A program made the translations under genes and the position numbers. The notes beneath the pieces were generated by a model that saw nothing but the letters and a program-made list of their open reading frames with translations, had not been told where the DNA came from and did not search any database. From NCBI RefSeq assembly GCF_000308615.1, contig NZ_BAGB01000006.1, positions 62,001-126,000 of the forward strand: a DNA stretch of 64,000 nt, given 5' to 3'. The stretch comes from Nocardia jiangxiensis NBRC 101359 (lineage in GTDB: Bacteria > Actinomycetota > Actinomycetes > Mycobacteriales > Mycobacteriaceae). Shown one piece after another: positions 63,912-64,000 of the stretch; positions within the stretch are counted from its first letter, which is position 1; every line of letters starts with the position of its first letter.

Positions 63912-64000
63912 CTCGGTGTCGGCGTTGTTCGAGGTTGGTGGAACGAGGTGTGTGGGCGCTTGTGTCGAGTGTCGGGGCATCGAATTGGGGCGAGCCCAAA

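Overview
The window is high-GC actinobacterial DNA, most likely Nocardia or a close mycolic-acid relative. Evidence: a WhiB4–PonA2–paired ArsA-type ATPase block with mycobacterial synteny, DUF3558, EspG and WXG100-type ESX genes, several steroid-type P450s, and KstR-like operators. Names are assigned from remembered family sequences and motifs; no database search was possible.

Layout. (1) 0–15.5 kb: steroid and redox metabolism. A MarR regulator; a GMC oxidoreductase divergent from cyp125 with two KstR-like sites between them; glutathione peroxidase; cyp51; a TetR regulator; and a long leftward gene run (SDR, HIBADH-like dehydrogenase, CMD protein, flavoprotein, LLM oxidoreductase, then a glycosyltransferase/methyltransferase/terpenoid-cyclase-like trio). 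(2) 15.97–36.9 kb: an accessory island for type VII (ESX) secretion. Ten tightly packed genes encode small helical substrates, a DUF3558 lipoprotein, a PPE-like protein, an EspG chaperone and WXG100 proteins. They end in a 3,035-codon open frame carrying several toxin-like domains: a possible clan-CD protease, an ADP-ribosyltransferase, a papain-fold deamidase, a zeta-like kinase and a glycosyltransferase. A candidate immunity gene lies inside this frame in another reading frame. Downstream are a duplicated helical protein, a permuted GT–zeta relative and three small unknown genes. No ESX core (EccB/C/D/E, MycP) is present. (3) 37.5–46.6 kb: cyp123, SDR, ferredoxin, NTF2-like protein, unknown protein and FadD19-like ligase as one operon, then acetoacetate-decarboxylase-like, echA19 and aldehyde dehydrogenase genes with KstR-like sites. 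(4) 46.7–51.1 kb: a cobalamin-riboswitch-controlled NiCoT transporter and a TnpB-only IS element sitting in the 5' end of choD. (5) 51.2–64 kb: ArsR/SRPBCC pair, XRE-DUF5753/methyltransferase pair, a tiny secreted Cys peptide, tRNA-Pro, a membrane protein, metallophosphoesterase, YqeY, PonA2, WhiB4 and two ArsA-like ATPases, plus copies of a structured repeat.

How the parts fit. The genes at 4.4–5.8, 11.9–15.5 and 37.5–39.7 kb correspond to the M. tuberculosis neighbourhood Rv0763c–Rv0771 (ferredoxin, cyp51, SDR, cyp123, SDR, dehydrogenase, CMD). Here they are split apart, partly by the toxin island. They still appear co-regulated: a 15-bp near-palindrome, TCCnnACACRTGTCC, stands in the same orientation ahead of cyp51, the tetR gene, the SDR operon and cyp123. 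A second motif, TnnAACnnGTTnnA (KstR type), marks the cyp125, echA19, AAD and ALDH promoters.

The most unusual features are the multi-domain toxin-like frame with its nested immunity gene, the TnpB element whose removal on paper restores an intact choD start, the four-site regulon, and a repeat whose stem shows compensatory base changes.
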